Notes: generated from the letters alone by a model not told the origin. Shown: positions 15,928 to 24,394, numbered from the stretch's first letter. The stretch: 64,000 bases of DNA from CAYSCW01 sp964429795 (GCA_964429795.1 CAYSCW010000003.1:89072-153071), one strand, 5' to 3'. Program-made: numbers and translations.

Positions 15928-17178
15928 CTAGAGGTCCTCCGGGCTGGCAATCTGACCGGCCGCACAAGAAGCGGCCACAACCGCTGGACTGGCCAAGTAT
16001 GTTTTTCCCTTACCCTGTTTGCCGACAAAATTACGGTTTCCGGTGCTGATCTGAACCTCCCCCTCTCCAGTTAACCCGACCATCCCCTCCGCACAACCGC
16101 CGCAACCAGGGCTGGAGATGATGGCGCCGCTTCGAAACAGGCCTTCGATGATACCTTTTTCGAGAAGCTCTGTGTAGACGCGTTTTGTGGCAGGAACGAT
16201 TTTAAGCATGATATCTTCTTTCACTTTCCTCCCCTTTAAAATACGGTAAGCTTCCTCAAAATCTTCTGTGCGTCCGTTGGTGCAGGAGCCGATGAACCCG
16301 GAATCAATTCTGACCCCTCGAAGTTCGGAGACAGAAAAGACATTTGTGGGAGAGAAAGGGGCAGCTACCTGGGGAGGAAGTCCATCCAGGTCGATCTCAA
16401 TTTCATCCGTGTAAACACAATCTTTATCTGGCTTGAGAGGCGAAAATTTTGACCCTGAAAAATGTCCGATTTCCTCCACCAGCGATCTTTTAAATTCAGG
16501 GACAAATCCGATGATTCCGGCCATCTCGGTGACCATGCTGCACAGGGTGATCCGGCCGGAAAGAGAAAGGCGTTCTGCTGGCTGTCCGTAAAATTCGACG
16601 GCTTTCAAGGCGACCTTTTCGGTCCCCAGTTTTTTCAGGAGGAAAAGGGTTAAATCCTTGGCCGATGAAGGCCAGGAATACTCTCCTCTAAGGAGAATCC
16701 TGACGGTCTCCGGGATCTCAAACCAGGTCTTTCCGGTCTTAAAGGCGAAGGAGATATCCACATCTCCCATGCCCTGCCCAAAGCAGCCTATGGCACCAAG
16801 GATGTTCATATGGCTATCTGTTCCCACAACCGTGGAGTTGGATTCAGCCAAATCCTCTTCCATCAAAACATGAGAGCCGATACCTCTGTCCACATCAAAG
16901 ACTCTTATATTCTGTTTGCGGGCAAAGATACGGCATATCTGCTGGTTGTCGGCGTACTTGAGGGAGCTAGCTGGGGCACAAAGGTCAAAAGTAAAGAAAG
17001 TTCTATCGGGATCAGCCACTGGCTCATCTCCGTATTCCCTCTTATAATTCTTAACCACATTGGGACCCCCAAAATCCCGAGCTGACCGGATGTCGAGATT
17101 CATCCAGACAATTTTCCCAGGCTTCACCTCTTCCTTGGTGTGGGACTGGATGATCTTCTCGATGACGGTTTTTCCCAT
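15928..17178 (-). CDS. LeuC/aconitase-type hydro-lyase large subunit (second set)
   Basis: The 416-residue large subunit of a prokaryotic two-subunit aconitase-superfamily enzyme. VVGTDSHMNILGAIGCFGQG and FIGSCTNGRTEDFEEAYRIL are intact, as is SPGCGGCAEGMVG. The cysteines in SCTNGR and in CGGC are the three ligands of the catalytic [4Fe-4S] cluster. The length is that of archaeal-type LeuC/homoaconitase rather than of the longer proteobacterial LeuC. It lies 11 bp after the dehydrogenase gene. The reaction is a dehydration/rehydration of a tricarboxylate or a 2-alkylmalate; the substrate is not determined by motifs. Confidence 0.85.
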   Translation of the reverse strand: MGKTVIEKIIQSHTKEEVKPGKIVWMNLDIRSARDFGGPNVVKNYKREYGDEPVADPDRTFFTFDLCAPASSLKYADNQQICRIFARKQNIRVFDVDRGIGSHVLMEEDLAESNSTVVGTDSHMNILGAIGCFGQGMGDVDISFAFKTGKTWFEIPETVRILLRGEYSWPSSAKDLTLFLLKKLGTEKVALKAVEFYGQPAERLSLSGRITLCSMVTEMAGIIGFVPEFKRSLVEEIGHFSGSKFSPLKPDKDCVYTDEIEIDLDGLPPQVAAPFSPTNVFSVSELRGVRIDSGFIGSCTNGRTEDFEEAYRILKGRKVKEDIMLKIVPATKRVYTELLEKGIIEGLFRSGAIISSPGCGGCAEGMVGLTGEGEVQISTGNRNFVGKQGKGKTYLASPAVVAASCAAGQIASPEDL

Positions 17179-17189
17179 GGTCTTATTTT

Positions 17190-18305
17190 TTAAAGCTTGG
17201 AAGCTACCTCACGGGCCATATCCAGGCTGGTCGAGCTCCCGCCTAAATCATAGGTTCTTACCTTTCCTTCCTTGATCACTGCAGCAACGGCTTCTTCCAT
17301 GACCCGCGCTTTATCTCTCTCTCCCAGCCATTCAAGCATCATCTTAGTTGCCAAAAGCATAGCCGTCGGGTTCACCTTGTAAAGGCCGGCGTACTTGGGA
17401 GCAGAGCCATGCGTGGGCTCAAAAACGGCATAACTATCTCCGATGTTGCCGCTGCAAGCAAAACCCAGCCCGCCTACAAGCTGAGCAGAAAGGTCGGAGA
17501 TGATATCTCCGAACAGATTTTCTGCCACCAAAACATCATAATCCTGGGGATTCTTCACCAGCCACATGGCCATGGCATCCACATTGGCTTCCCTGAATTC
17601 CACATCTGGATATTCCTTGGCCATCTTCCTGGCTATCTCCAGGATGAAACCGCCAGTTTCTCGCAAGACATTAGGTTTTTCCACGATGGTGACTGACCGA
17701 CGTTTATATTCCCGGGCATACTCAAAGGCCCGCCTCAGAATTCTGGTACAGGCATTTTTGGTCATGATCCTGGTGGAAAGGGCAATCTCTTCCAGCGGGA
17801 AGTCCTCAAATTTCTTCATCTTGGGGTGGAGGAGCAAAGCCTTCATCACTTCCTCTGGGAGAGGATGAAATTCCACCCCCGCATACATGCCCTCTGTGTT
17901 TTCTCGAAATATTACCAGATCTATGTCATCGCGGTAATTGAGAGGGTTACCAGGATAGGCTTTGCAAGGCCTGAGATTGGTATAGAGGTCAAATTCCTGA
18001 CGAAGGCGAACGATAGGACTGAAATAGGAAAAACCTTTATCCCGGAGCGACGGATCGAGCTCCATGAGGGCTTCTTCCTTCGGCTTGGAGGTGATGGCCC
18101 CAAACAGACAGACATCTGTTGTCTTGAGCATCTGGATGGTCCGGTCAGGAAGCGGATTCCCTTCCTCACACCAGTACTTCCAGCCGATATCGCCATAGAC
18201 ATATTCGGCATCAAGACCTAACCTCTCCAGCACGATCATGGCCGCTTCCACCACATCCTTGCCCACCCCGTCTCCGGGCAGGACGGCTATCCTGTATTCC
18301 GGCAT
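17190..18305 (-). CDS. Isocitrate/isopropylmalate-type beta-decarboxylating dehydrogenase
   Basis: A 371-residue dehydrogenase of the IDH/IPMDH/homoisocitrate dehydrogenase family beginning YRIAVLPGDGVGKDVVEAA. The substrate segment is SPIVRLRQEFDLYTNLRPCK, then the loop FRENTEGMYAGVEF. The metal-binding aspartates lie in ENLFGDIISDLSAQLVGGLG and the coenzyme site is EPTHGSAPKYAG. EPTHGSAPKYAG followed by NPTA indicates NAD preference by comparison with known members. SPIVRLRQ resembles the serine-containing IDH/HICDH loop more than that of IPMDH, but isocitrate, homoisocitrate and 3-isopropylmalate all remain possible. GGAGGATTCG precedes the ATG. It sits between two LeuCD sets. Confidence 0.85.
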   Translation of the reverse strand: MPEYRIAVLPGDGVGKDVVEAAMIVLERLGLDAEYVYGDIGWKYWCEEGNPLPDRTIQMLKTTDVCLFGAITSKPKEEALMELDPSLRDKGFSYFSPIVRLRQEFDLYTNLRPCKAYPGNPLNYRDDIDLVIFRENTEGMYAGVEFHPLPEEVMKALLLHPKMKKFEDFPLEEIALSTRIMTKNACTRILRRAFEYAREYKRRSVTIVEKPNVLRETGGFILEIARKMAKEYPDVEFREANVDAMAMWLVKNPQDYDVLVAENLFGDIISDLSAQLVGGLGFACSGNIGDSYAVFEPTHGSAPKYAGLYKVNPTAMLLATKMMLEWLGERDKARVMEEAVAAVIKEGKVRTYDLGGSSTSLDMAREVASKL

Positions 18306-18422
18306 CGAATCCTCCTCTCAAGATAGGGTCTCATCCCTTTGTCCCTGTCCTCACTGAGCATTTAAGACTTAAGCCCTCTTCTTTAATAATCCAAGCCAGT
18401 GATGATCACGTTTTGACTTCTT

Positions 18423-18938
18423 TTAATGGCATCTGCGTTGGATTCTTGTTTTATTTTGCAGTTTTTTCTTAATATAGGGGATAAGGCCTCCGGCCTCAAA
18501 GATTCTGAGCACCTCTCTTGGAGGAGGAGAAAAGGTCAAGATTTCCTCTCCGGTCTTGATCTCTCCCTGGATGAAACCGATCTCCACCTCCTCACCCTGG
18601 CTGAGGCGGTCAGCCGCCTCCTTCGATTGAATCACGGGCAATCCCTGGTTTATGGCATTGCGGAAAAAAATCCGGGCAAAAGACTTGGCAATCACCGCCT
18701 GAACGCCGGCATACTTGAGGCAGGTAGCAGCCTGTTCCCTTGAGCTTCCACAGCCGAAATTGGTCCCAGCAACAATCACATCTCCAGGCTTGACCTTTTG
18801 GGCAAAACCGGGGTCCAGGTCCTCAAGAGCATGCTTGGCCATCTCCTCAGGCTCCAGAATAGAATAGGTGTATTTCCCAGGAAAGATGATGTCGGTGTTG
18901 ACATCATCCCCGTACTTCCATACTTTTCCTTTTTTCAC
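18423..18938 (-). CDS. LeuD/aconitase-type hydro-lyase small subunit (first set, GTG start)
   Basis: The most likely start is the GTG at 18938, which overlaps the LeuC-type TGA by 4 bp (GTGA) and gives a 171-residue protein beginning with the conserved GKVWKYGDDVNTDIIFPGKY. Longer in-frame readings would overlap the large subunit extensively. Motifs: VIVAGTNFGCGSSREQAATC, AKSFARIFFRNAINQGLPVI and, at the C-terminus, IFEAGGLIPYIKKKL. The NTDIIFPGKYTY loop is of the general LeuD/homoaconitase type. Paired with the upstream large subunit. Confidence 0.85.
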   Translation of the reverse strand: MKKGKVWKYGDDVNTDIIFPGKYTYSILEPEEMAKHALEDLDPGFAQKVKPGDVIVAGTNFGCGSSREQAATCLKYAGVQAVIAKSFARIFFRNAINQGLPVIQSKEAADRLSQGEEVEIGFIQGEIKTGEEILTFSPPPREVLRIFEAGGLIPYIKKKLQNKTRIQRRCH

Positions 18939-20188
18939 AGGAATTTCCTCGGATCCGCTATATTTCCTTCCAGGGCTGAAGCGGCCACCGTAGCCGGAGA
19001 TGCCAGATAAATCTCCGCATCGCGGCTTCCCATCCTCCCACGAAAGTTCCGGTTGGCTGTGCTCAAAGCCACTTCTCCTGGAGCAAGAACTCCTTGATGG
19101 GCTCCCAGGCAGGGGCCGCAACCAGGGTTCAATATCACACATCCCGATTCAGAAAAAATCTTCAAGACGCCTCTCTCAATAGCTTGCAGGTACACTTTCC
19201 TGGATGAGGGAATAATGAGTGCTCGAATCTTAGGATGGACCTTTCTTCCTTTTAAAATCTTGGCTGCGATCTCTAGGTCTTCCAGCCTCCCGTTGGTGCA
19301 GGTGCCGATAACAGCTTGGTTGAATGGAGTGCATTCAACCTCGCTGATTATCTTGACATTATCCACTGTATGAGGGCAGGCTACCTGCGGCTCAAGCGAA
19401 GAGACATCGTACTTGAGGATGGCTTCATACCGGGCGTCAGGATCGGAAAAAACGGCCGTAAAATCTGCTTTTGCCCCTCCCTTCAGCCAATCGAATGTCC
19501 TCTGGTCAGCCTCGCAGTAGGCGCTCTTGGCACCCATCTCTGCACCCATGTTGGAAAGCACCATCCGGGAAGCCAGACTGAAATTCCTAACCGTTTCTCC
19601 CGCAAACTCCAAAGCCTTATAATTGGCCCTTTCTGCTCCCTCCTCACCAATAATCTTCAAGATGACATCCTTGGCATAGACCCCCAAGGAAAGCTTCCCC
19701 TCGATTTCCATCCTTATGGTCTCAGGAACCTTAAGCCATATCTCATCTGTGGCCCAGAGGCTGGCCACTTCTGAGCGGCCAATTCCTGCTGAAAAGGCTC
19801 CAAAAGCTCCGGAGGTTGGGGTATGGGAGTCAGCACCCAGGATCAGTTTTCCGGGCAGGGCAAAGCCTTCCTCAGCAAACACCTGGTGGCAGATCCCATA
19901 AGGAATATCATAGAAGTAGTCGATCTTCTGTTCGGCCACAAACTCGCGGATGATCTTATGATTCATGGCGTATTTTTCAGAAGCTGCAGGAACCACGTGA
20001 TCCAGGATGATGACGATTTTCTGAGGGCATTTAACCTTCTTTAAGCCTAGCTTTCCAAACTCCATGATGATGGCGGCGGAATTGTCGTGGGAGAGGATGA
20101 AATCAGGAGAGGCAATGACGATTTCTCCTGCGCATGCCTCTTTTTCCGCCTTATCAGTGAGAATTTTCTCGGCGAATGTCTTTCCCAA
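18935..20188 (-). CDS. LeuC/aconitase-type hydro-lyase large subunit (first set, TTG start)
   Basis: The start codon is TTG at 20188, six bases after AAGGAGG, giving 417 residues beginning with GKTFAEKIL. Family motifs: LGADSHTPTSGAFGAFSAGIG, IGTCTNGRLEDLEIAAKIL with the first cluster cysteine, and LNPGCGPCLGAHQGV with the other two. LGADSHTPTSGAFGAF is characteristic of isopropylmalate/homoaconitate/aconitate hydratases of the two-subunit type. Together with its small subunit it should interconvert a 2-hydroxy and a 3-hydroxy acid through an unsaturated intermediate. In this context citrate-isocitrate is the simplest guess. Confidence 0.86.
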   Translation of the reverse strand: MGKTFAEKILTDKAEKEACAGEIVIASPDFILSHDNSAAIIMEFGKLGLKKVKCPQKIVIILDHVVPAASEKYAMNHKIIREFVAEQKIDYFYDIPYGICHQVFAEEGFALPGKLILGADSHTPTSGAFGAFSAGIGRSEVASLWATDEIWLKVPETIRMEIEGKLSLGVYAKDVILKIIGEEGAERANYKALEFAGETVRNFSLASRMVLSNMGAEMGAKSAYCEADQRTFDWLKGGAKADFTAVFSDPDARYEAILKYDVSSLEPQVACPHTVDNVKIISEVECTPFNQAVIGTCTNGRLEDLEIAAKILKGRKVHPKIRALIIPSSRKVYLQAIERGVLKIFSESGCVILNPGCGPCLGAHQGVLAPGEVALSTANRNFRGRMGSRDAEIYLASPATVAASALEGNIADPRKFL

Positions 20189-20208
20189 AGAAAACCTCCT
20201 TGGATGCT

Positions 20209-20742
20209 TTAAACCTCCAAGCTCTCAAAATTCACAAAGTCGGCATGATTGACGATGATAGCCTCCACTGTCCTTCGTGCCCCATCTCCTTCCTTGGAAT
20301 GGGCAGCAATGATGTGGATCACTTCCTGTGGGATTCCGTGTTGGAAAGCAAAGGAAGCACCTGAGATGGGATGGCGGAGGAGCTTACCTTCATCGCTTTT
20401 GACGAACCTCTCCCCTTCTCTTCTGTATTCGAAGAGTTTTCCCACATCATGCAGGAGCGCTCCAGAGAGAAGATGATCCAGGTTGATGGAAATCTTCTCT
20501 TTGTATTCCTTGATCAGAATCTCGGCAATCCTCAAGCTGCACAGAGTCACCGCTCTTGTGTGTTGAATGATATTAATTGAGGTCCTCGCGATCAAGAGAG
20601 TAAAAGGCATCTCGGTCAAGTCTTCCGTCTTCCATCCGCCCCGCTTTATAGCCTCCTGCCATACATGGATGGTCTTCTCACGGAGGCCGCTGTCTTTGAT
20701 AAGCTCGAATTCCGGGATGATGGACAAGAGTTTCGGGTTCAT
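20209..20742 (-). CDS. HD domain phosphohydrolase
   Basis: A 177-residue protein with an HD metal site: HTRAVTLCSLRIAEIL, then LLHDVGKLFEYRREG, HPISGASFAFQHGIP, and a late IVNHADF. The N-terminal 50 residues (PKLLSIIPEFELI onward) precede the fold. HD proteins of this size hydrolyse nucleotides or phosphate esters. Immediately after the citryl-CoA lyase gene (adjacent bases) and 20 bp before the LeuC-type gene, it is clearly part of this operon. A metabolic role, or control of the pathway through a nucleotide, is possible; neither can be shown from sequence. Confidence 0.8.
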   Translation of the reverse strand: MNPKLLSIIPEFELIKDSGLREKTIHVWQEAIKRGGWKTEDLTEMPFTLLIARTSINIIQHTRAVTLCSLRIAEILIKEYKEKISINLDHLLSGALLHDVGKLFEYRREGERFVKSDEGKLLRHPISGASFAFQHGIPQEVIHIIAAHSKEGDGARRTVEAIIVNHADFVNFESLEV

Positions 20743-21519
20743 CTAAATCTCCTTTTCTTGGGGACCATCATATTCATAATCTTGAGGATGGATCTTCCGC
20801 ATGGGCCTCATCCGCGTTTTCTCCTCATGGATATGAGCCACCAGGCCAGGCACCCGGGCGATGATGAAAAAGGCGTTGCCAATCTCCGAAGGAACATCAA
20901 GCTCACAGAGAAGGGCAGCTATGGCACCATCTACGTTAATGGGCAAAGACTTGCCAAGAAGCCCGACCAGTTCTTCCTCCACAGCCCTTGCGATCCGGAC
21001 GTATTTTCCCGCAAGGCCTAACTCCTCAGCCAGGGAAAAGAGCTTTTTGGTGCGAGGGTCCTGAGTGTGGATGCGGTGACCAAATCCTGAAGCTCTTTTC
21101 TTCTTCTTTTTCATCTCCTTCAAGGCGTCCGCAGCCGCTTCTCTCTCGGATATCCCCTTCTCCTCCATCCTTCCAGCGATCTCATGAAAGAGCTCCATCC
21201 CTTCTTCGATGGCCCCTCCGTGAAAGCGAGATATGGCCAAAACACCGGCCGCTATGGCTGAATTCAGTTCTGCCCCGGTAGAGGCTACTGTCCTCGCCGC
21301 CAGGACTGAAGGCGGACTGGCGCCGTGATCCACGGATGAGACAAAAATGGCATCGATAAGTTTTCCCTTTTCAGGCGATGGAAGCTCTCCCTTTAAAACC
21401 AGGTAGATCACCTGAGAAAAGGAAATTTCGCCCATCAACTTGTCTATGGGATACCCCCTGAGCGAGACTCTATTGGGTTGGACATCGGTTATTGCCGTTT
21501 TCCAATGAAGTTCACTCAT
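20743..21519 (-). CDS. Citryl-CoA lyase (citrate synthase superfamily)
   Basis: A 258-residue protein matching the C-terminal lyase part of ATP-citrate lyase and the stand-alone citryl-CoA lyase of Hydrogenobacter. The three catalytic regions are visible: VDHGASPPSVLAART (first His), SGFGHRIHTQDPRTKKLF (second His) and PINVDGAIAALLCELDVP (Asp). GLVAHIHEEKTRMRPMRKI closes the fold. Citrate synthases are far longer (about 370-430 residues), which supports the lyase assignment. The reaction is citryl-CoA to acetyl-CoA plus oxaloacetate. It overlaps the ligase alpha gene by one base; that pair would make citryl-CoA from citrate, CoA and ATP. A methylcitryl-CoA or other acyl-CoA lyase is an alternative. 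Confidence 0.82.
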   Translation of the reverse strand: MSELHWKTAITDVQPNRVSLRGYPIDKLMGEISFSQVIYLVLKGELPSPEKGKLIDAIFVSSVDHGASPPSVLAARTVASTGAELNSAIAAGVLAISRFHGGAIEEGMELFHEIAGRMEEKGISEREAAADALKEMKKKKKRASGFGHRIHTQDPRTKKLFSLAEELGLAGKYVRIARAVEEELVGLLGKSLPINVDGAIAALLCELDVPSEIGNAFFIIARVPGLVAHIHEEKTRMRPMRKIHPQDYEYDGPQEKEI

Positions 21520-22427
21520 TACTGTCCCCCTAAAGAATTTCTTATTTCTTTGGCCATTTCAGGAATATCGGAAACAGAATCGACCACATGGACGCCGGCT
21601 TCTTTAAGCCTCTTGACCTTGCTCTCATAAGAGCCCCGCGACCCTTCCACGATGGCACCGGCATGGGAAAATCTTGTGCCCGATTTGGCGGCTCTGCCCC
21701 CGACAAAAGCGATGAGAGGCTTGGTGAAATTTTTCTGTTCTATGAGGGCAGCCACCCTTTCTTCCTGGGTGGTTCCAATCTCCCCGAACATGACCACCAT
21801 CTTTGTCTGGTTATCCTGTTCAAAAAGCTCCATGACCTCAGGACTGGAAAGGCCGACCACTGCATCTCCGCCCACATGGATGATAGTGCTCTGTCCAAAA
21901 CCCGCCTCTGTCAAATAGTAGGCAATGGCTGATGTCATGCCGCCGCTTCTTGAACTGACTCCGATATCACCGGGACGAAACCACTCCCTGGCTCTTTCTG
22001 CCCGGCCGCCAATCATGCCCAGGACAGCTTTCCCCGGACTCACAAGGCCCAGGGTGTTAGGGCCGACAAAGCGGGCACTCTTCTCCTTGGCAAAGTTGCT
22101 TATTTCCAGAACATCAAAAATGGGGACGCGGTCCGGGACAAGAACAAGCAGGTTCACTCCTGCGGCGATGGCTTCCAAGGCTGCACTCTTAACCAGATGG
22201 GCAGGAACAAAAACCACGCTGATATCGATCTGGCCGGTCTTCTCTACCGCCTCTTCCATAGAATCAAAGACCGGAACTCCGTAGACCTCAACTCCTCCCT
22301 TTCCGGGAGTCACCCCTGCCACTACGTTCGTTCCGTAATCCTTCATCAATCGGGTGCGGACCATCCCTTCTCTTCCAGTAATTCCCTGAATACACACTCT
22401 CGACCTTCCGTCCGCCAAAATAGCCAT
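21519..22427 (-). CDS. SucD-like acyl-CoA ligase alpha subunit (probable citryl-CoA synthetase small subunit)
   Basis: The 302-residue alpha subunit of an NDP-forming succinyl-CoA-ligase-type enzyme. The CoA-binding Rossmann domain is VCIQGITGREGMVRTRLMKDYG. The ligase domain has SSRSGGMTSAIAYYLTEAG and FGEIGTTQEERVAALI. The phosphohistidine is His255 in FSHAGAIVEG. Both succinyl-CoA and citryl-CoA ligases share these motifs. The adjacent citryl-CoA lyase favours citrate as substrate. The gene overlaps the lyase by one base and lies 68 bp after the beta subunit. Confidence 0.8.
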   Translation of the reverse strand: MAILADGRSRVCIQGITGREGMVRTRLMKDYGTNVVAGVTPGKGGVEVYGVPVFDSMEEAVEKTGQIDISVVFVPAHLVKSAALEAIAAGVNLLVLVPDRVPIFDVLEISNFAKEKSARFVGPNTLGLVSPGKAVLGMIGGRAERAREWFRPGDIGVSSRSGGMTSAIAYYLTEAGFGQSTIIHVGGDAVVGLSSPEVMELFEQDNQTKMVVMFGEIGTTQEERVAALIEQKNFTKPLIAFVGGRAAKSGTRFSHAGAIVEGSRGSYESKVKRLKEAGVHVVDSVSDIPEMAKEIRNSLGGQ

Positions 22428-22495
22428 TTATTTTCCTCTTAAAATCAAGAGATTCGTTTCCAATCTCAGAAGATCGGTAGATGTCCCTGATTTTC

Positions 22496-24061
22496 TCAAG
22501 ATCTTTCTCCTTCTTCGATGATTCTCTCCCTGTATTCCTTGAGCCCTGGAATGGGAAGACGGATGAAGATGGCATTCTGCTCGTGAAAGCTGCAGAAGAT
22601 CTCACAGGCCAGACATTCCGTGCACTTCCCCTTCTCTGCTTCTCCCGGAGAGACAGCAAGAACAGGCTTCCCATCTTCAAGTTTGAGAATCTCTGCCTTG
22701 CAGGCTTCTATGCATCCCTTTGTCTTGCAGCGGGGGCATTTTTGATGGTCGATGGCAAGTTCTCCAGTCAGAGTCTTGAAAGAATAACAGTCTTCGGGGA
22801 GAGAAGGCTCCATCATCGGCTTCACGCGATGGGAGTGGCGACTGTTTTCTTCGATTAGCTCCTCAAGCCTCTGAGCACAGAATTCGGGTGAATCATTCCT
22901 TCCATACCCTTCCACTTTGGCTGGAATATCTTTGAGGTAAGTGGCCAGAATCTCAGCGGCTTCCTCTTCAAAGTTTCCTCCGAGGCGGATCACCCCGGGG
23001 ATAGCGAGATTTTCCTCCCGGAAAGCCTTGACCAAACCTCTTGCTGAATGGTACTGCTCCTGGCTGGCCACACCAGATCCAGAGGCAAAATAACCCTTGA
23101 TGTGGGGCTGAGAAAGGATGATTTTGGCTGCCCGGTAGACCTTGCTCGCAGCAGGATTTCCGCTTGTGTCACAGTAATTGGCCAGCTTAAATCCCTTACT
23201 CAATACAGCATCCATGGACATCATCGAACCGCCGCCCCCAGCACCGTTAAAACCGATGTAAGGTTCTTCCTCCGGAATCTCCTCTGCCATCTGGAAGAAA
23301 TAGAATGTGCCCCGGTAATCGCTTTCCTCAACCTGATAGGCGATCTTTTCCAGCTCGGTGGGAGGACGATCGAATTCTCTGGCCACTTCAATGCCCAGCT
23401 CAGGATGGCGGAATGCGGCATAGTCATCGATGGTCAGGTGGCAATCGGCCGCGTAAACAAGGCCTTCTTCAGTCACCACCAGAGGATTTATCTCCGCTGA
23501 GCGGGCGTCGTACCTACGGGCGATCATGTAGAATTTTGTCAAAGTGTCTGAGAGTCGAAGAAGAAGCTTTCCAGATATTCCCGTTTTCCGTATGAGGTTG
23601 CGAACTTCATACTCCTTGAGCCCTCTCAGGATATCGATGGGAATCTGAGATATCTTCTCCGGATGGGACCGGGCGATCTCTTCCACTCCTGTGCCTCCTG
23701 CAGAACTGAAGATGAGCAGGGGGCACTTTTTGGAGTCATCGATGACAAGGCCTGCAAAGTACTCAGACTTGATGTTGAGTCTTTCTTCGACCAAGACCTT
23801 TTCGATGATGAAATTCTTAACCTTCATTCCCAACATTTGTTTGGCAATCGCTTCGGCTTGTTGCGGGCTCTCGGCAAATTTTATCCCTCCCAAGCCGGCT
23901 CTCCCTGTCAGCCAGACCTGAATCTTTAGCACTACTGGTTTTTTCACCTGCTCGGCGATCTGACGCGCTTCAGAAGGCGTGGAAGCTACACCGCCATCTG
24001 GAATGCGGATTCCTCCTTCCTGGAGAAGCTTTTTGCTCAGGTATTCATAGAGACGGGCCAT
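22496..24061 (-). CDS. SucC-like ATP-grasp acyl-CoA ligase beta subunit fused to a 2[4Fe-4S] ferredoxin domain
   Basis: A 521-residue protein. Residues 1 to about 390 are an ATP-grasp/CoA-ligase beta subunit: LYEYLSKKLLQEGGIRIPDG, then VVLKIQVWLTGRAGLGGIKF (nucleotide site), SAEINPLVVTEEG, FNGAGGGGSMMSMDAVLSKG, and GNPAASKVYRAAKIIL. The C-terminal 80 residues are extra: CPRCKTKGCIEAC (442-454) and CTECLACEIFC (480-490) give eight cysteines, enough for two [4Fe-4S] clusters. I know of no common succinyl-CoA or citryl-CoA ligase with this addition; it suggests redox control or coupling to an electron carrier. First gene of the cluster, with its own promoter. Confidence 0.82.
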   Translation of the reverse strand: MARLYEYLSKKLLQEGGIRIPDGGVASTPSEARQIAEQVKKPVVLKIQVWLTGRAGLGGIKFAESPQQAEAIAKQMLGMKVKNFIIEKVLVEERLNIKSEYFAGLVIDDSKKCPLLIFSSAGGTGVEEIARSHPEKISQIPIDILRGLKEYEVRNLIRKTGISGKLLLRLSDTLTKFYMIARRYDARSAEINPLVVTEEGLVYAADCHLTIDDYAAFRHPELGIEVAREFDRPPTELEKIAYQVEESDYRGTFYFFQMAEEIPEEEPYIGFNGAGGGGSMMSMDAVLSKGFKLANYCDTSGNPAASKVYRAAKIILSQPHIKGYFASGSGVASQEQYHSARGLVKAFREENLAIPGVIRLGGNFEEEAAEILATYLKDIPAKVEGYGRNDSPEFCAQRLEELIEENSRHSHRVKPMMEPSLPEDCYSFKTLTGELAIDHQKCPRCKTKGCIEACKAEILKLEDGKPVLAVSPGEAEKGKCTECLACEIFCSFHEQNAIFIRLPIPGLKEYRERIIEEGERS

Positions 24062-24083
24062 TCTGGTTTTCTCTCGAGTTAAT

Positions 24084-24112
24084 ATTATTCAGACGGTGAT
24101 GAAATTTGTCAA
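24084..24112 (-). promoter_or_regulatory. Promoter for the citrate-type cluster
   Basis: On the minus strand TTGACA (24107-24112), 17 nt, AATAAT (24084-24089), 23 nt before the ATG of the ligase beta gene. It is the only strong promoter seen in front of the 14.2-24.1 kb cluster, where genes overlap or follow closely. Confidence 0.55.
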
Positions 24113-24151
24113 TGGAATAAGATAGTAATTCCATCTGACTCCTTTTGCGCT

Positions 24152-24179
24152 TTGACATAATTTTTGCTCCTATGATATT
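24152..24179 (+). promoter_or_regulatory. Promoter for the small secreted-peptide gene
   Basis: TTGACA (24152-24157), 16 nt, GATATT (24174-24179). It is divergent from the cluster promoter and 48 nt before the ATG at 24227. TGATAT (24173-24178) and ATATCA (24191-24196) form a 6-bp inverted repeat, reminiscent of the site in the gntR intergenic region. Confidence 0.45.
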
Positions 24180-24226
24180 TAATACACAAGATATCAATGA
24201 TGCACATCGGCAAGTAAGGAGGCCAC

Positions 24227-24394
24227 ATGAAATGCATCGCTTTTCTCTTAATCATTCACATCCTGCTTTTTATCTTCCCTGGGAATCAAGCCGGGATTCG
24301 GCCTAAAAACGATGCCGGGATCTGGTCTTCATCTCTGTGGCTTTCTTCATCTCATTACCTCCTGCAAGCTTTATTCCTGTCCTCTGCTATATAA
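24227..24394 (+). CDS. Short secreted peptide, possibly the remnant of a longer gene
   Basis: A 55-residue reading frame with a textbook AAGGAGG four bases before its ATG and a promoter upstream. It begins MKCIAFLLIIHILLFIFPGN, a clear signal peptide, then about 33 serine-rich residues and a TAA. In another frame, translation stays open until 24536 (ending FELAFSKIRANSTKRMKVY), so the gene may be a frameshifted remnant of a longer exported protein. No family is recognised in either frame. The remaining 126 bp to the gntR stop hold a short GC-rich inverted pair (CCGGACATTCCGG) and nothing else I can support. Confidence 0.4.
   Translation: MKCIAFLLIIHILLFIFPGNQAGIRPKNDAGIWSSSLWLSSSHYLLQALFLSSAI

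Noticed and set aside
15926..16028. Upstream extension of the second LeuD-type gene
   Set aside because: It would overlap the LeuC-type gene by about 100 bp; the internal ATG one base after the stop matches the family N-terminus.
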